From contig JAJEBW010000040.1 of assembly GCA_022822325.1 (NCBI GenBank), positions 1 to 64,000 of the forward strand: a stretch of 64,000 nt of DNA, given 5' to 3'. A model generated the notes under the pieces. It saw nothing but the letters and a program-made list of their open reading frames with translations, was not told the DNA's origin and ran no database searches. Source of the stretch: Gemmatimonadota bacterium (lineage in GTDB: Bacteria; Gemmatimonadota; Gemmatimonadetes; Longimicrobiales; Gaopeijiaceae). The position numbers were made by a program, and so were the translations under genes. Each line of letters starts with the position of its first letter. Position 1 is the stretch's first letter. Positions 19,992 through 29,882 of the stretch are shown here, piece after piece.

Positions 19992-21077
19992 ATGTCTCCA
20001 ACCCTGCGCCCCCAAGCCGGAACCGCAACGGTCCCCGCAGACCCGTCCTCCGGCCACCGCGTTGCGCCGATTTCCGCCGACCGCTCCGAGTCGCTCCTCG
20101 CGACCGCTGCGGAAGCCGCCCGGGCCGCCGCCGACATTCACCGCCAGGCGCTCGTGCGCGGGGGACGCCGCCGGATCGCCTCCAAGTCGTGGCGCAACGA
20201 TTTCGTCACCGATGTGGATCTGGCCGCTCAGGCAGCCGCGCTCGCGGTCATTCGCCGCCATCACCCAAACCACGCGATCCTCGCCGAGGAGGAGGATGGC
20301 GCCCGGGACCCTGCACCCGGCGAGCCTGCGCTCCATGTAGAGCCGACCCCCCGGGAAGGGTCTGACCCCGGCGGAGAGCTTGCCGCGTCCAATATCCGCC
20401 GGCCCGGCGAAGCTGCGACCGACGCCGCGGAAATCGCCCGGCCAGCCGACGCGCAACCCCTCTGGATCGTCGATCCCCTCGACGGCACCACCAACTTCAT
20501 GCATGGCCACCCCTTCCACGCGGCCTCGGTGGCGGTCCGGGACAGCCGCGGTCCCCTTGCGGCCGCCATTCACGCCCAGGCTCTCGACCGCGTCTGGACG
20601 GCCACGCGCGGCGGCGGCGCCTTCGAGAACGGCCGGCCGATCCGGGTCAGCTCGGTGCGCGAGGCGAGCGGCTTCCTGGTCGGCACCGGCTTCCCCTTCA
20701 AGACCCCCCACCTCATGGACGATTATCTGCACCAGCTCGGAGCGGTCCTGCGCGCAACTTCCGGCGTTCGCCGCGCGGGGGCCGCCGCAATCGATCTGGC
20801 CTGGCTCGCCAATGGCATCCTGGACGGATTCTGGGAGATGCGGCTCGCGCCGTGGGACTTCGCCGCCGGAGAACTCCTCGTCGCCGAGGCGGGGGGCGTG
20901 GTCGAACGGATCGAAGGGGGACCGCTCGGCGTCGAGGAGGGATCGGTCCTGGCGGCCAACTCGGCGGCGGCGCTGTCGGAGCTGCGAAAGCTGTTGCGAA
21001 GGTCGCATGAACCACGAATCATCTCTCTTGACGACGAATCATCGATTCAGGGACAACCCATCCGGTCAGGACGGTGA
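19992..21077 (+). CDS. Inositol monophosphatase family protein with insertion in the metal-binding core
   Basis: 'SWRNDFVTDVDLAAQAA', 'ILAEEEDG', 'LWIVDPLDGTTNFMHGHPFHAASVAV', 'WDFAAGELLVAEAGG'. Confidence 0.9.
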   Translation: MSPTLRPQAGTATVPADPSSGHRVAPISADRSESLLATAAEAARAAADIHRQALVRGGRRRIASKSWRNDFVTDVDLAAQAAALAVIRRHHPNHAILAEEEDGARDPAPGEPALHVEPTPREGSDPGGELAASNIRRPGEAATDAAEIARPADAQPLWIVDPLDGTTNFMHGHPFHAASVAVRDSRGPLAAAIHAQALDRVWTATRGGGAFENGRPIRVSSVREASGFLVGTGFPFKTPHLMDDYLHQLGAVLRATSGVRRAGAAAIDLAWLANGILDGFWEMRLAPWDFAAGELLVAEAGGVVERIEGGPLGVEEGSVLAANSAAALSELRKLLRRSHEPRIISLDDESSIQGQPIRSGR

Positions 21078-24000
21078 ATGACAAGGACTCGGATCACAGG
21101 GGCATTGCCATGACCCGGACTGAAACCCGCACGACCCGCGTCAACCGCGAGTCCACCGATTCCAACCACATTCAGGCGCTCATCGAACGGTCCCGGCGCG
21201 ATGTCCTCGACCTCACATTGCGCAATCCCCTGCTCAACTTTCGCCCATCGAAGCGACGGGGACTACAGGTCGTGGACGAACGGTCGCGCGAAGTCTTCCG
21301 GCTTCTTGTCGACCGCGAACGCCCGATGTACTTCCTGCCCGTGCCCGACGCGTCCCCGGCGGCCTCGTCCGCGCCCGCTCGTTCCCCGAAAGTCCGTTCC
21401 CAAAGAGCCCGTTCTCCGTCATCGGCTTCTCCTGCAAACCATTCCCCAACCACCCCTTCCCCCCGGCGCACCACAATCATTCCCACCGACCACGCCGACG
21501 TTCCGCCCGAGCTCCTGGCGCTACTCGGCGAGTCGCCCGAAGACCCCAACAAAGCCGCCGCACGCCACACCGACAACAAGCTCCAGACCGCCCTGACCCG
21601 CGCCGCCCTCAACCTGCGCCTGCGCGAGACCTTCCGCCAGGCGCGCCTTTCCATTGAGGAACAGGGCGTCAACATTCTCTATCTCACTCTTGGCACGTTG
21701 CGCTGGCACGAGTCCGACAGCAGCGAGACCGAACGCCTTGCGCCGCTGATCCTGATCCCCGTGCAACTCGCCCGTTCCGACATTCGCGAGAGCTTCAAGC
21801 TGACCTGGACAAAGGATGACATTGAGCCAAACCTCTCGCTCGCATCCAAGTTGCGGCAGGACTTCGGGGTGCGTTTGCCCGAGATGCCCGCCGAGGACGA
21901 ACTCGATGTCGCGAACTGGCTGAGCAAGGTCGCCAAAGCCGTCGCACGACAACAACGCTGGCAGGTCGCGCACGACGAAATCCACCTCGGCTTCTTCTCC
22001 TTCAGCAAACTCCTGATCTACAAGGATCTGGACCCCGCCGCCTGGCCCGCCGAACATCCCCCCGCCGAACACCCGCTGGCGCAGAAGCTGTTTGGCGGCA
22101 ACGGCTTCGAAGGCGAGCCATCCTCCGGATTCGGCGACGGCGACCACATCGACGACTCCGAACGCGCAACTTCGCTGCACCCCGTTCTGGATGCCGACAG
22201 CTCGCAGACGCTGGCCATTCTCGATGTCATGAAGGGCCGCAATCTTGTCATTCAGGGACCGCCGGGAACGGGCAAGTCACAGACCATTACCAACCTTGTC
22301 GGCGAGGCGCTGGCCAACGACCGGACCGTTCTCTTTGTGGCCGAAAAGCTCGCCGCGCTGGAGGTCGTCAAGCGCCGCCTGGATGCCGTTCATCTGGGCG
22401 ACGCATGCCTGGAGCTGCACAGTCACAAGACCAACAAGCGCGCCGTTCTGGACGAGCTCAACCGCACCCTCAGGCTTGGCCGCCCCCGCGCTCCGGGACG
22501 CCCCGACGACCGCGTCCTCCTGGAACAGACCCGCAATCGCCTCAATGCCTATGCGCGCGCGATCAACTCGCCGGTGGCGCAGAGCGAACTCACGCCACAC
22601 GATCTGGTGGGACGGCTGGCAAGGCTTGTGCAAGACGGGCTGGCCGAAGACGCGACGCCGATCGCGGTTGACGATTCCGAACAATGGACCCGCGAACAGT
22701 TTGTGCGCCGCCGGGCGACGGTTCGCGAGCTGCAGGAGCTGGTGGACTCAATCGGGGCGCCGGACGAGCATCCGTGGTGGAGCTGCGGACGACTTCACTT
22801 TCTGCCGACCGAGGCGGCCGCCGTGCGCGCTCTGATCGACAATGTGCAATCGGCGCTGCAAGAACTTGCACGAGCGGTGGTCGATCTTGCGCAGGCAACG
22901 GGGTTGGAACTGGAGTGGAGGAAGCTCGACGCGGACCGTCTGGCCAGGTTGGTCCGCACCGTGCGGCGCGTTGCGGACGCACCGAATCCTGCGGGACTCG
23001 ACCATCGCAACGCGGCCTGGTCTTCGCGCAGAGGCGAGATCCAGGAGTTCGCGGCGGCGGCGAGATCCTGGGCCCGGATCCGCTCCGAACACCACGACGC
23101 GCTGCTGCCCCAGGCCTGGGATGAGAATCCGCTCGCGGAGCGGCGGGCGTTGCGGGATATGGGCGGCAAGTGGTGGCGGTTCCTCTCGTCGTCCTTTCGA
23201 GTGGCCGAGCGGCGCGTGCGCGGACTTTGCCGGGGCGAACCCCCGAGGGACGCGGCGGGCCAGCTCGCCCTGGTCGAAGCCATTCTGGAGGTGGACCGGT
23301 TGCGCCGCGCGATCGACGGGTCGCGGGAGCTGCGGGCGGTGCTCTTTCCGGGTCTCGCGCTCGGGGATCGCACCGGTTCTCACCGCCGACTGGCCGACGC
23401 CGCCGACTGGATGCTACAGCTTCGCCGGGATCTGGAGGCCGGGGTCGTCGGCCCCGAGGTGCACGATCTGCTCGATGCGATGGCCGGAGCGGCACGACCG
23501 TCCCCCGTCAGCGCCCCATCCGCCGCATCCGAGTCCGCCACCGCCCGGGCCCCCGCCCCCGTCCAGGGCCAACCGGCCGACCGCGCAACGATGGGGTCCG
23601 CAGCGCGCGCCTGCCGGCAAGGTCTGGATGCCGTCCAGGAGGCTCTTGCCGCAATCGCCGAAACGATGGAGCTTCGCGCCGAACGCTTTCCGCCGGGTCA
23701 GTCGCCCGCCGAACGCCCCTTCGTCCAACTCGCCGCCTGGCTCGACGCCGCGCACGCCGCCCTTCCCGCCGCGCAGGACATCGTGCGCTTCAACCAGCTC
23801 CAGCGGAGGGCGGCCAGCCTCGGAATCGGTCCGGTGGCCGACGCCGCCGCAACGCGGCCCGACGCCGCCCAACACCTGACCGGCCTCTTCGAGCGCGCCT
23901 GCCACGGCGCCTGGCTGGCCCTTGCCTTCCGCGAACGCCCGGTCCTCGCCGAGTTCGACGGCGCTACCCACGCCGGAGTCGTCAGGCAGTTCCGCGAGCT

Positions 24001-26092
24001 GGACGCGGCGCAGTTCCGCCACAACCGGATCCGCATCGCCGAGCGCCACTGGAACCGGTTGCCGCGCTCGCCCGGAGGCGGCCAACTGGGCGTTCTCCTT
24101 CGCGAGTTCCAGAAGAAGACGCGCCATCTCCCGGTGCGCAAGCTGATGAGCAGCGCCGGGCGCGCCGTCCAGAGCGTCAAGCCCGTATTCATGATGAGCC
24201 CGCTCTCGATCGCCAAGTACATTCCGCCGGGATCGGTCGACTTCGACCTGGTCGTTTTTGACGAAGCGAGCCAGGTGCGGCCGGTGGAGGCGCTGGGGGC
24301 AATCATCCGGGGAAGGCAGGCCGTGGTCGTGGGGGACAGCAAGCAGCTTCCGCCGACCAGCTTCTTCGACCGGATCGGGGGCGACGACGAGGGCGAGGAG
24401 AGCGCAACCGCCGACCTGGAGAGCATCCTGGGGATGTTCTGCGCGCAGGGCGCCCCGGAGCGAATGTTGCGCTGGCACTACCGCAGCCGCCACGAATCGC
24501 TGATCGCCGTGTCGAACCACGAGTTCTACGACAATCGCCTGGTTGTCTTCCCCAGCCCCGACGCGGGCAAGCACGACACCGGGCTTGTTTTTCGTCACAA
24601 TCCCGACGCCTCCTACGAGCGCAGAGGCATCAACACCGCCGAGGCGAAGAAGGTCGCGGCCGCCGTCATGGAGCACGCGCGCCTGCGCCCTGGCATGACC
24701 CTTGGCGTGGCCGCCTTCAGCAATGTGCAGGCCCGCCGCATCGAGGACGAGGTCGATATTCTCAGGTGCCGCGATCCCTCCTGCGAGGCGTTCTTCGCCG
24801 ACCACCCCGAGGAGCCCTTCTTCGTCAAGAATCTGGAGAATGTGCAGGGCGATGAACGCGACGTGATTCTGATCAGCGTCGGCTACGGCAAGATCGACGG
24901 CGCACATCTGCCGATGAACTTCGGGCCCCTCAATCGCGAGGGGGGCGAGAGGCGGCTGAATGTGCTGATTACGCGGGCCAGACGGCGTTGTCATGTGCAC
25001 TCCAACTTCGAGGGTGGCGATCTGGACCTGAGGCGTTCGCGGGCAACCGGGGTGAGGGCGCTCAAGACCTTCCTGGAGTATGCGCAGAAGGGACACCTGG
25101 ATGCGCCGGAGATCACCGGACGCGGAGCCGATTCGCCCTTCGAGGAGGCAGTGGCGGGGCGGTTGCGGCAACGGGGTCACGATGTGGTGCACCAGGTGGG
25201 AAGCGCGGGGTTCTTCGTCGACCTGGCGGTGGTCGATCCCGCGAAGCCGGGGCGGTATCTGCTGGGAATCGAGTGCGACGGCGCCACCTACCACAGCGCG
25301 CGCTCGGCCCGCGACCGCGACCGTCTGCGGCAACAGGTGCTGGAGGGGCTGGGGTGGAGGATTCACCGGATCTGGAGCACCGACTGGTTCCGCAATCCCG
25401 GCCGCGAGCTGGCCCGGGTGGAGGAGGCAATCGCGAGTGCGCGCGGGCACGACTTCCGGCCGCCGCCGCCCGGCGAGAACAGGACTGCGCGGCCGATGGA
25501 GCGCGAGGCGGAAGCAAGGCCGGAGGTCGAGGCTCCGGCGCGTCCGTACCGGTTGGCCCGGCCCTTCATTGCCGCAAGCGGCGAGTCGCTGCACGAGGTC
25601 GCGCTCGAACGGGTCGCCGCCTGGATCCGGAGAGTGGTCAACGTCGAGAGTCCGGTTCACCTCGACGAGGCGACGCTGCGGATCTGCCGGGCCGCGGGGG
25701 TGGCGCGCGCGGGGTCGCGGATTCAGAAGCGAATTCGGGCGGGCATGCGACAAGGGGTCGCTTCGGGAATGTTCACCTTCGACCGCGCCGGTTTCCTGTG
25801 GCGACCGGACCACGAACTGACCCGCATTCGCCGCCGCGACGGCGACATTCCGCCTTCGCTGCGCAATCCCGCCCGGATCTCTCGGGAAGAGATCGCCATT
25901 GCCCTCCTGCATTCGGTGCGCGCCAGCTTCGGCATCGGCCCCGGCGACGCCGTGCGCGAGGCCGTCCGCCTCTTCGGATTTGCGCGCGGCGGCGCCCGGA
26001 TCGTCAGTCGCTTCCGCGAGGCGCTGGATTTCCTCGTCGACGAGGGCAGGATCCTTCGCGAGGGGTCGCTGCTGCGAGTGCGCGACGAGTAG
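21074..26092 (+). CDS. DUF4011-type N-terminus + SF1 helicase + C-terminal Vsr/PDDEXK-like nuclease (DUF3320-like tail); candidate defence protein
   Basis: 'RRDVLDLTLRNPLLNFRPSKR' (DUF4011-like), 'VIQGPPGTGKSQTITNLVGEAL', 'VVFDEASQVRPVEALGAIIRGRQAVVVGDSKQLPPTSFF', 'NVQGDERDVILISVGYG', 'GIECDGATYHSARSARDRDRLRQQVLEGLGWRIHRIWSTDWF'. Confidence 0.92.
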   Translation: MNDKDSDHRGIAMTRTETRTTRVNRESTDSNHIQALIERSRRDVLDLTLRNPLLNFRPSKRRGLQVVDERSREVFRLLVDRERPMYFLPVPDASPAASSAPARSPKVRSQRARSPSSASPANHSPTTPSPRRTTIIPTDHADVPPELLALLGESPEDPNKAAARHTDNKLQTALTRAALNLRLRETFRQARLSIEEQGVNILYLTLGTLRWHESDSSETERLAPLILIPVQLARSDIRESFKLTWTKDDIEPNLSLASKLRQDFGVRLPEMPAEDELDVANWLSKVAKAVARQQRWQVAHDEIHLGFFSFSKLLIYKDLDPAAWPAEHPPAEHPLAQKLFGGNGFEGEPSSGFGDGDHIDDSERATSLHPVLDADSSQTLAILDVMKGRNLVIQGPPGTGKSQTITNLVGEALANDRTVLFVAEKLAALEVVKRRLDAVHLGDACLELHSHKTNKRAVLDELNRTLRLGRPRAPGRPDDRVLLEQTRNRLNAYARAINSPVAQSELTPHDLVGRLARLVQDGLAEDATPIAVDDSEQWTREQFVRRRATVRELQELVDSIGAPDEHPWWSCGRLHFLPTEAAAVRALIDNVQSALQELARAVVDLAQATGLELEWRKLDADRLARLVRTVRRVADAPNPAGLDHRNAAWSSRRGEIQEFAAAARSWARIRSEHHDALLPQAWDENPLAERRALRDMGGKWWRFLSSSFRVAERRVRGLCRGEPPRDAAGQLALVEAILEVDRLRRAIDGSRELRAVLFPGLALGDRTGSHRRLADAADWMLQLRRDLEAGVVGPEVHDLLDAMAGAARPSPVSAPSAASESATARAPAPVQGQPADRATMGSAARACRQGLDAVQEALAAIAETMELRAERFPPGQSPAERPFVQLAAWLDAAHAALPAAQDIVRFNQLQRRAASLGIGPVADAAATRPDAAQHLTGLFERACHGAWLALAFRERPVLAEFDGATHAGVVRQFRELDAAQFRHNRIRIAERHWNRLPRSPGGGQLGVLLREFQKKTRHLPVRKLMSSAGRAVQSVKPVFMMSPLSIAKYIPPGSVDFDLVVFDEASQVRPVEALGAIIRGRQAVVVGDSKQLPPTSFFDRIGGDDEGEESATADLESILGMFCAQGAPERMLRWHYRSRHESLIAVSNHEFYDNRLVVFPSPDAGKHDTGLVFRHNPDASYERRGINTAEAKKVAAAVMEHARLRPGMTLGVAAFSNVQARRIEDEVDILRCRDPSCEAFFADHPEEPFFVKNLENVQGDERDVILISVGYGKIDGAHLPMNFGPLNREGGERRLNVLITRARRRCHVHSNFEGGDLDLRRSRATGVRALKTFLEYAQKGHLDAPEITGRGADSPFEEAVAGRLRQRGHDVVHQVGSAGFFVDLAVVDPAKPGRYLLGIECDGATYHSARSARDRDRLRQQVLEGLGWRIHRIWSTDWFRNPGRELARVEEAIASARGHDFRPPPPGENRTARPMEREAEARPEVEAPARPYRLARPFIAASGESLHEVALERVAAWIRRVVNVESPVHLDEATLRICRAAGVARAGSRIQKRIRAGMRQGVASGMFTFDRAGFLWRPDHELTRIRRRDGDIPPSLRNPARISREEIAIALLHSVRASFGIGPGDAVREAVRLFGFARGGARIVSRFREALDFLVDEGRILREGSLLRVRDE

Positions 26093-26224
26093 CTCCCGGC
26101 CAGGCGTTTTGCGGCGCCAGCTTTCGCGCAACCACACGGGACGACGGCGAATCCGGCCGCTTCGGGATCGACTTTGGTGGAGTTTAGCGATATTATGCTG
26201 CGAAGATAAACCGCCTGAACTCCC

Positions 26225-26230
26225 TATAAT
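26225..26230 (+). promoter_or_regulatory. Candidate -10 element TATAAT 9 nt upstream of an ATG (leaderless-type)
   Basis: Perfect TATAAT at 26225-26230; ATG at 26239. Confidence 0.4.
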
Positions 26231-26238
26231 CGCAAGTC

Positions 26239-26520
26239 ATGGACCCGATCCTGAATCCCTACTCGCCCGGCGCGGGAATGCCGCCTCCGGAGCTCGCCGG
26301 CCGCGAGGACATTCTGGAGAAGGTGGCCATCGCGCTGGCCCGCACTCGCGCCTGCCGAAGCGCCAAGAGCGTGATGCTGGTCGGGCTCCGCGGCGTCGGC
26401 AAGACGGTGCTGATCGCAAAGGGGATGGTTTGGAGCCCGGGCCATGGCAAGACGGCGTTCACGGTGCCGCGCTTCGACGGCTTCATGCGGCGGATCATGC
26501 CGGGAGCGGGGGGGCGGTAG
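26239..26520 (+). pseudogene. Internally deleted P-loop AAA ATPase: N-terminal Walker A joined to the protein's C-terminal end
   Basis: 'NPYSPGAGMPPPELAGREDILEKVAIALARTRACRSAKSVMLVGLRGVGKTVL' directly followed by '(I)AKGMVWSPGHGKTAFTVPRFDGFMRRIMP', which resembles the C-terminus of this ATPase family. Confidence 0.7.
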
Positions 26521-26521
26521 G

Positions 26522-27637
26522 TCAATCCTGGCGGATTTCGAGGTCGCTGGCGGGGTAGCCGAAGGCTTTGAGGAGACGGTGGCAGCGTTTTTGGATGGCT
26601 TTTGCGGACAGTGTCGTCCCAACGAACAGCTCGGATTGGCCGATGCGTCGGGGTTCCCGTAGATCGCCTGGATCGGTCGAGACCCACGGTTTACGCTTCC
26701 CCCAGAGCGGCGTCACAGTCTCCAGGAAGGTACTTTCGTGGCGGGTGTACACTCCCTCGAAGACGCCAAGCAACAACTCCTTCCAGGTATTCGCCTGGGT
26801 CTCGGGTCCCCATAGCCGATACGATCGAACCGGAGTTGGGGAAGCTCTCCCTGTTCCCTTCTTTTTCGGCGGCGGATCCACCAGCTCGGGCATGGTCGGG
26901 GGTGTTACCCCATCCTCCTCGACGGTGCCACGAGCTTGTGCCGAGTCCGTGGACGTATCGTCCGCTCCCGCTTCCCGCTCCACTGGCTCCGCCATTCCGA
27001 GCGCCCTGGCCACCTGGGACGGCGTCGGGTACAGCGCGGTCTTTTCCTTCACCCTTTTCTGGATCAGCTCAACCAATTCCGGGTCGGGTCCGGTCTTCAT
27101 CTCCCCCCACACGTGCGGAACCACCGTCTTCAGTCGCTCCTCCTCCCGCAACGCCTTCAACGCTTCCTTCGCGCTTCTCTCCGCGCCCTCACCCGCAAGG
27201 GCTTCACGACCCAAGAATTTGAAGATCCGCTCGGAAAACTCGTGCGCCGATCCTTTGCGAATATCCAGAACCGCAAAGCGGCGGTCCATGGGCGGACCCT
27301 TCTCGCGCGGCAGGAAAAGCCACCATTCCAGCCCCGTGGTCAGCGCACAGATGTCCACACCCTCGTGGAAGGCATAGGTCAGCATCTGCTCCACATGACC
27401 CTCAAGTCTCTTGCCCGGAGCCTTGGCCTCGATGAAGGCGACGATGCGCCCGCCGGTTCGCAGCGCAATGTCCATTCGTCCGCGTCCGGTCGCGTGTTCA
27501 AAGAGGACATGTTCTGGATCGTCGCTCGGCCAGCCCAAGTGGGCCAGAATTGGCAGTATCACCCAGTTCTTGGCGCTCTCTTCGTTGGGCGGCTCGGGCC
27601 TCTCCCTCAACTGTCTGATTCTCTCTTCGAGCGACAT
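26522..27637 (-). CDS. Type I restriction R-subunit N-terminal-like (HSDR_N-type PDDEXK) stand-alone protein
   Basis: 'EESAKNWVILPILAHLGW', 'GRGRMDIALRTGGRIVAFIEAKAPGKRLEGHVEQMLTYAFHEGVDICALTTGLEWWLFLP'; no helicase follows. Confidence 0.8.
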   Translation of the reverse strand: MSLEERIRQLRERPEPPNEESAKNWVILPILAHLGWPSDDPEHVLFEHATGRGRMDIALRTGGRIVAFIEAKAPGKRLEGHVEQMLTYAFHEGVDICALTTGLEWWLFLPREKGPPMDRRFAVLDIRKGSAHEFSERIFKFLGREALAGEGAERSAKEALKALREEERLKTVVPHVWGEMKTGPDPELVELIQKRVKEKTALYPTPSQVARALGMAEPVEREAGADDTSTDSAQARGTVEEDGVTPPTMPELVDPPPKKKGTGRASPTPVRSYRLWGPETQANTWKELLLGVFEGVYTRHESTFLETVTPLWGKRKPWVSTDPGDLREPRRIGQSELFVGTTLSAKAIQKRCHRLLKAFGYPASDLEIRQD

Positions 27638-27951
27638 GACGTTATTTTGGGTGCGGGTGTACAGGGATGAATCGTCCCGTGCGCGGCGTTCGCGGTCAGG
27701 AGGAATCCGGTCGATGAATGATCCTATCTCAAGTCGCTTCGTTGCGGTACTGCGGCCGCTGCTGGAGGCAAAACGATGTGGACCTGCCCCGCTTTTGCGG
27801 ACGGATACCGCCGCCTTTCTGCTTCCCGCCATGACTCACCTCCTTGGTTGCCACCAATGGACAAAGTGTCCGTCATAGCGGGGCAATTCCATCAGCAAAC
27901 CGATCTCGGGTGCCCAAGCACGCCAAAGTGCACTTGGAGCGGCCCCGTCGC

Positions 27952-28833
27952 TCACCCCCCCACCCCCCGCCCCACCCCCACGGCCGCCACATCACTCACA
28001 ATGAACATCCGGAAGCCCTGCTCGATCCTCTCGGCGATGTCCTCCACCCCCGCCGTGATCCCGCACGGCACCCCATGCGCCAGGCACGTGGCCAGCACCG
28101 CCTGGATCGCCCCCTCCACCGCCTCCATGTCGCCCTCGTAGGCGCGGCGCAGATCGCCCGGCCCCGCGAAGACCACGCTCACCCCCGCGGTCCCCACGAT
28201 CTCCTCCACCCGCTCGACCCCCTCCCGGTCCTCCACGATCAGGATGCTCAGCAGCGACCCCGACGGATTTCCCGGCCAGAGCGCGTCGCCCATCGACGAG
28301 ACCGCCACCGCCGCGTCCTCCGCCGACACCACATGAGGGAAGACGATCGCGGCCATTCCGGCGTCCAGCGCCCGCGCCACATGATCCCGCGCGGCATCGG
28401 CCCCGTTCCGAATCGGAGGCACCCGCAGAATGAGCGGATGCGGCGGCGCGTCTCCCGAACCCTCGGCGATTCCCGCCAGGTATTCGCCCGCCGTCTCCAG
28501 GTCGAAAGGACCCGATTCGAGTGAATAGAAGACGAAATCGAGCTCGCGGTTGGCCCCCATGATCGCGCCCTGCTCGCGGGTGCCCGGTCCGGGGAAAGCG
28601 CCGAAGACCGGCCGGCCGGCAGCGAGAAGCTCGATCAGCGCGGAGGCGTCGGCGGACTCGAAGGCGGACGCGTCGCCCGAGGCGGATGGCGAATCGGCGT
28701 CGGGGGCGCCGGACTGCTCGGGGGCGGCGCAGGCAACGGCCAGGGTCAGCGCCAGGACCGGAACCGCGCGAAGGAACGGAGGGCGGAGGGCGGCGCGCAA
28801 CGGGCCGCAGCGGCGAGACGGGAGACGGGACAT
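27952..28833 (-). CDS. HpcH/HpaI aldolase-like lipoprotein
   Basis: Lipobox-like 'LALTLAVACAAPEQ'; 'FGAFPGPGTREQGAI..LDFVFYSLE', 'DAGMAAIVFPHVVSAEDA', 'VVFAGPGDLRRAYE'. Confidence 0.7.
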   Translation of the reverse strand: MSRLPSRRCGPLRAALRPPFLRAVPVLALTLAVACAAPEQSGAPDADSPSASGDASAFESADASALIELLAAGRPVFGAFPGPGTREQGAIMGANRELDFVFYSLESGPFDLETAGEYLAGIAEGSGDAPPHPLILRVPPIRNGADAARDHVARALDAGMAAIVFPHVVSAEDAAVAVSSMGDALWPGNPSGSLLSILIVEDREGVERVEEIVGTAGVSVVFAGPGDLRRAYEGDMEAVEGAIQAVLATCLAHGVPCGITAGVEDIAERIEQGFRMFIVSDVAAVGVGRGVGG

Positions 28834-29211
28834 GGGCTTGGCGACTCGGTTCTGAAGGCGAAGGAACGACCGGGGACCCGATCGGCGACCGGATCTTATG
28901 CTATGGACCGGAACCGCCGGACAACAGGGGATTGGGGTTGCGCGCGCACCTTGGAGCTCGCGGCCGCCGCCCGGGCCGGCCCGCGCAGGGGCCGGGCGGA
29001 CCGCTCCCACGCCGCCGCCCTCGAGCGACCGCGATCCCGCGGCCCCGTTCGTCGGCGCGAGCGGCCGGCGCGAGAATCATGGGCTTCAACTGGTTCCGCC
29101 GGGCAAAGAGATATACCTTGTTCGCCCCGGACAGATCATCCGGCACGCTTGTCATCCGGACCCATCGTCCGGCACACTCGCCAACGCAACCACACCCAGG
29201 GAGAAGTCACC

Positions 29212-29862
29212 ATGGCGAACGCAAGACTGGCAATCACCGCTCTCGGAACCGCCGTCCTCGTGGCGGCCGCAGCGCAGACGGCCTCCGCCCAGAGCGCGGC
29301 CCACCGTCACATCGGGCACGTCGGCGACAGCTTCAACGGCACGCCCGACAATGTGGGTCTCCTCGCCGCCGCCCAGGCCGAGGCCGAGGTCGCCGCGCAA
29401 CATGCGGGGCTCGCGGCGGAGGCGGGGGATCTGGCGGGAATCCAGCGCCACGTCACCCACGTGCTCCACGCGGTCGATCCTTCCACCGCCGAACGGGGAC
29501 CGGGACGGGGCTACGGACTGGCCCGGGCCGCCAACGGCTGCGCACAGCACATCGGGATGGCGGGCGAATCGGACGACGCCTCCGACGCGGTCAAGACCCA
29601 CGCGAACCATGTCGGAACCGCCTGCGGCAACGTCGCGAGCTGGGCCGAAGGGATCGCCGCCAAGGCCGCCGAGGTGGCCGCCGCCACCGATATGGCGGCC
29701 GCGAAGGCGCTGGCGGAGGAGATCATCGGCATGGTCAACGCGATCGTGAATGGAGTGGACGCCGATGGCAACGGCCGGGTCTCCTGGGGCGAGGGCGAAG
29801 GCGGGCTCGCGCAGGCCGCCACGCATCTTCGCCTGATGAAGGAGGCCGAGGGACTGGGCTGA
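29212..29862 (+). CDS. Exported hypothetical protein with C-terminal EF-hand-like loop
   Basis: Signal peptide 'MANARLAITALGTAVLVAAAAQTASA'; 'DADGNGRVSWGEGE'; RBS gggagaag. Confidence 0.7.
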   Translation: MANARLAITALGTAVLVAAAAQTASAQSAAHRHIGHVGDSFNGTPDNVGLLAAAQAEAEVAAQHAGLAAEAGDLAGIQRHVTHVLHAVDPSTAERGPGRGYGLARAANGCAQHIGMAGESDDASDAVKTHANHVGTACGNVASWAEGIAAKAAEVAAATDMAAAKALAEEIIGMVNAIVNGVDADGNGRVSWGEGEGGLAQAATHLRLMKEAEGLG

Positions 29863-29882
29863 GCGCCATCCCCGGAACTGCC

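Noticed and set aside
23414-26137. 907-aa minus-strand ORF
   Set aside because: Antisense of the DUF4011 helicase with typical GC-rich mirror composition
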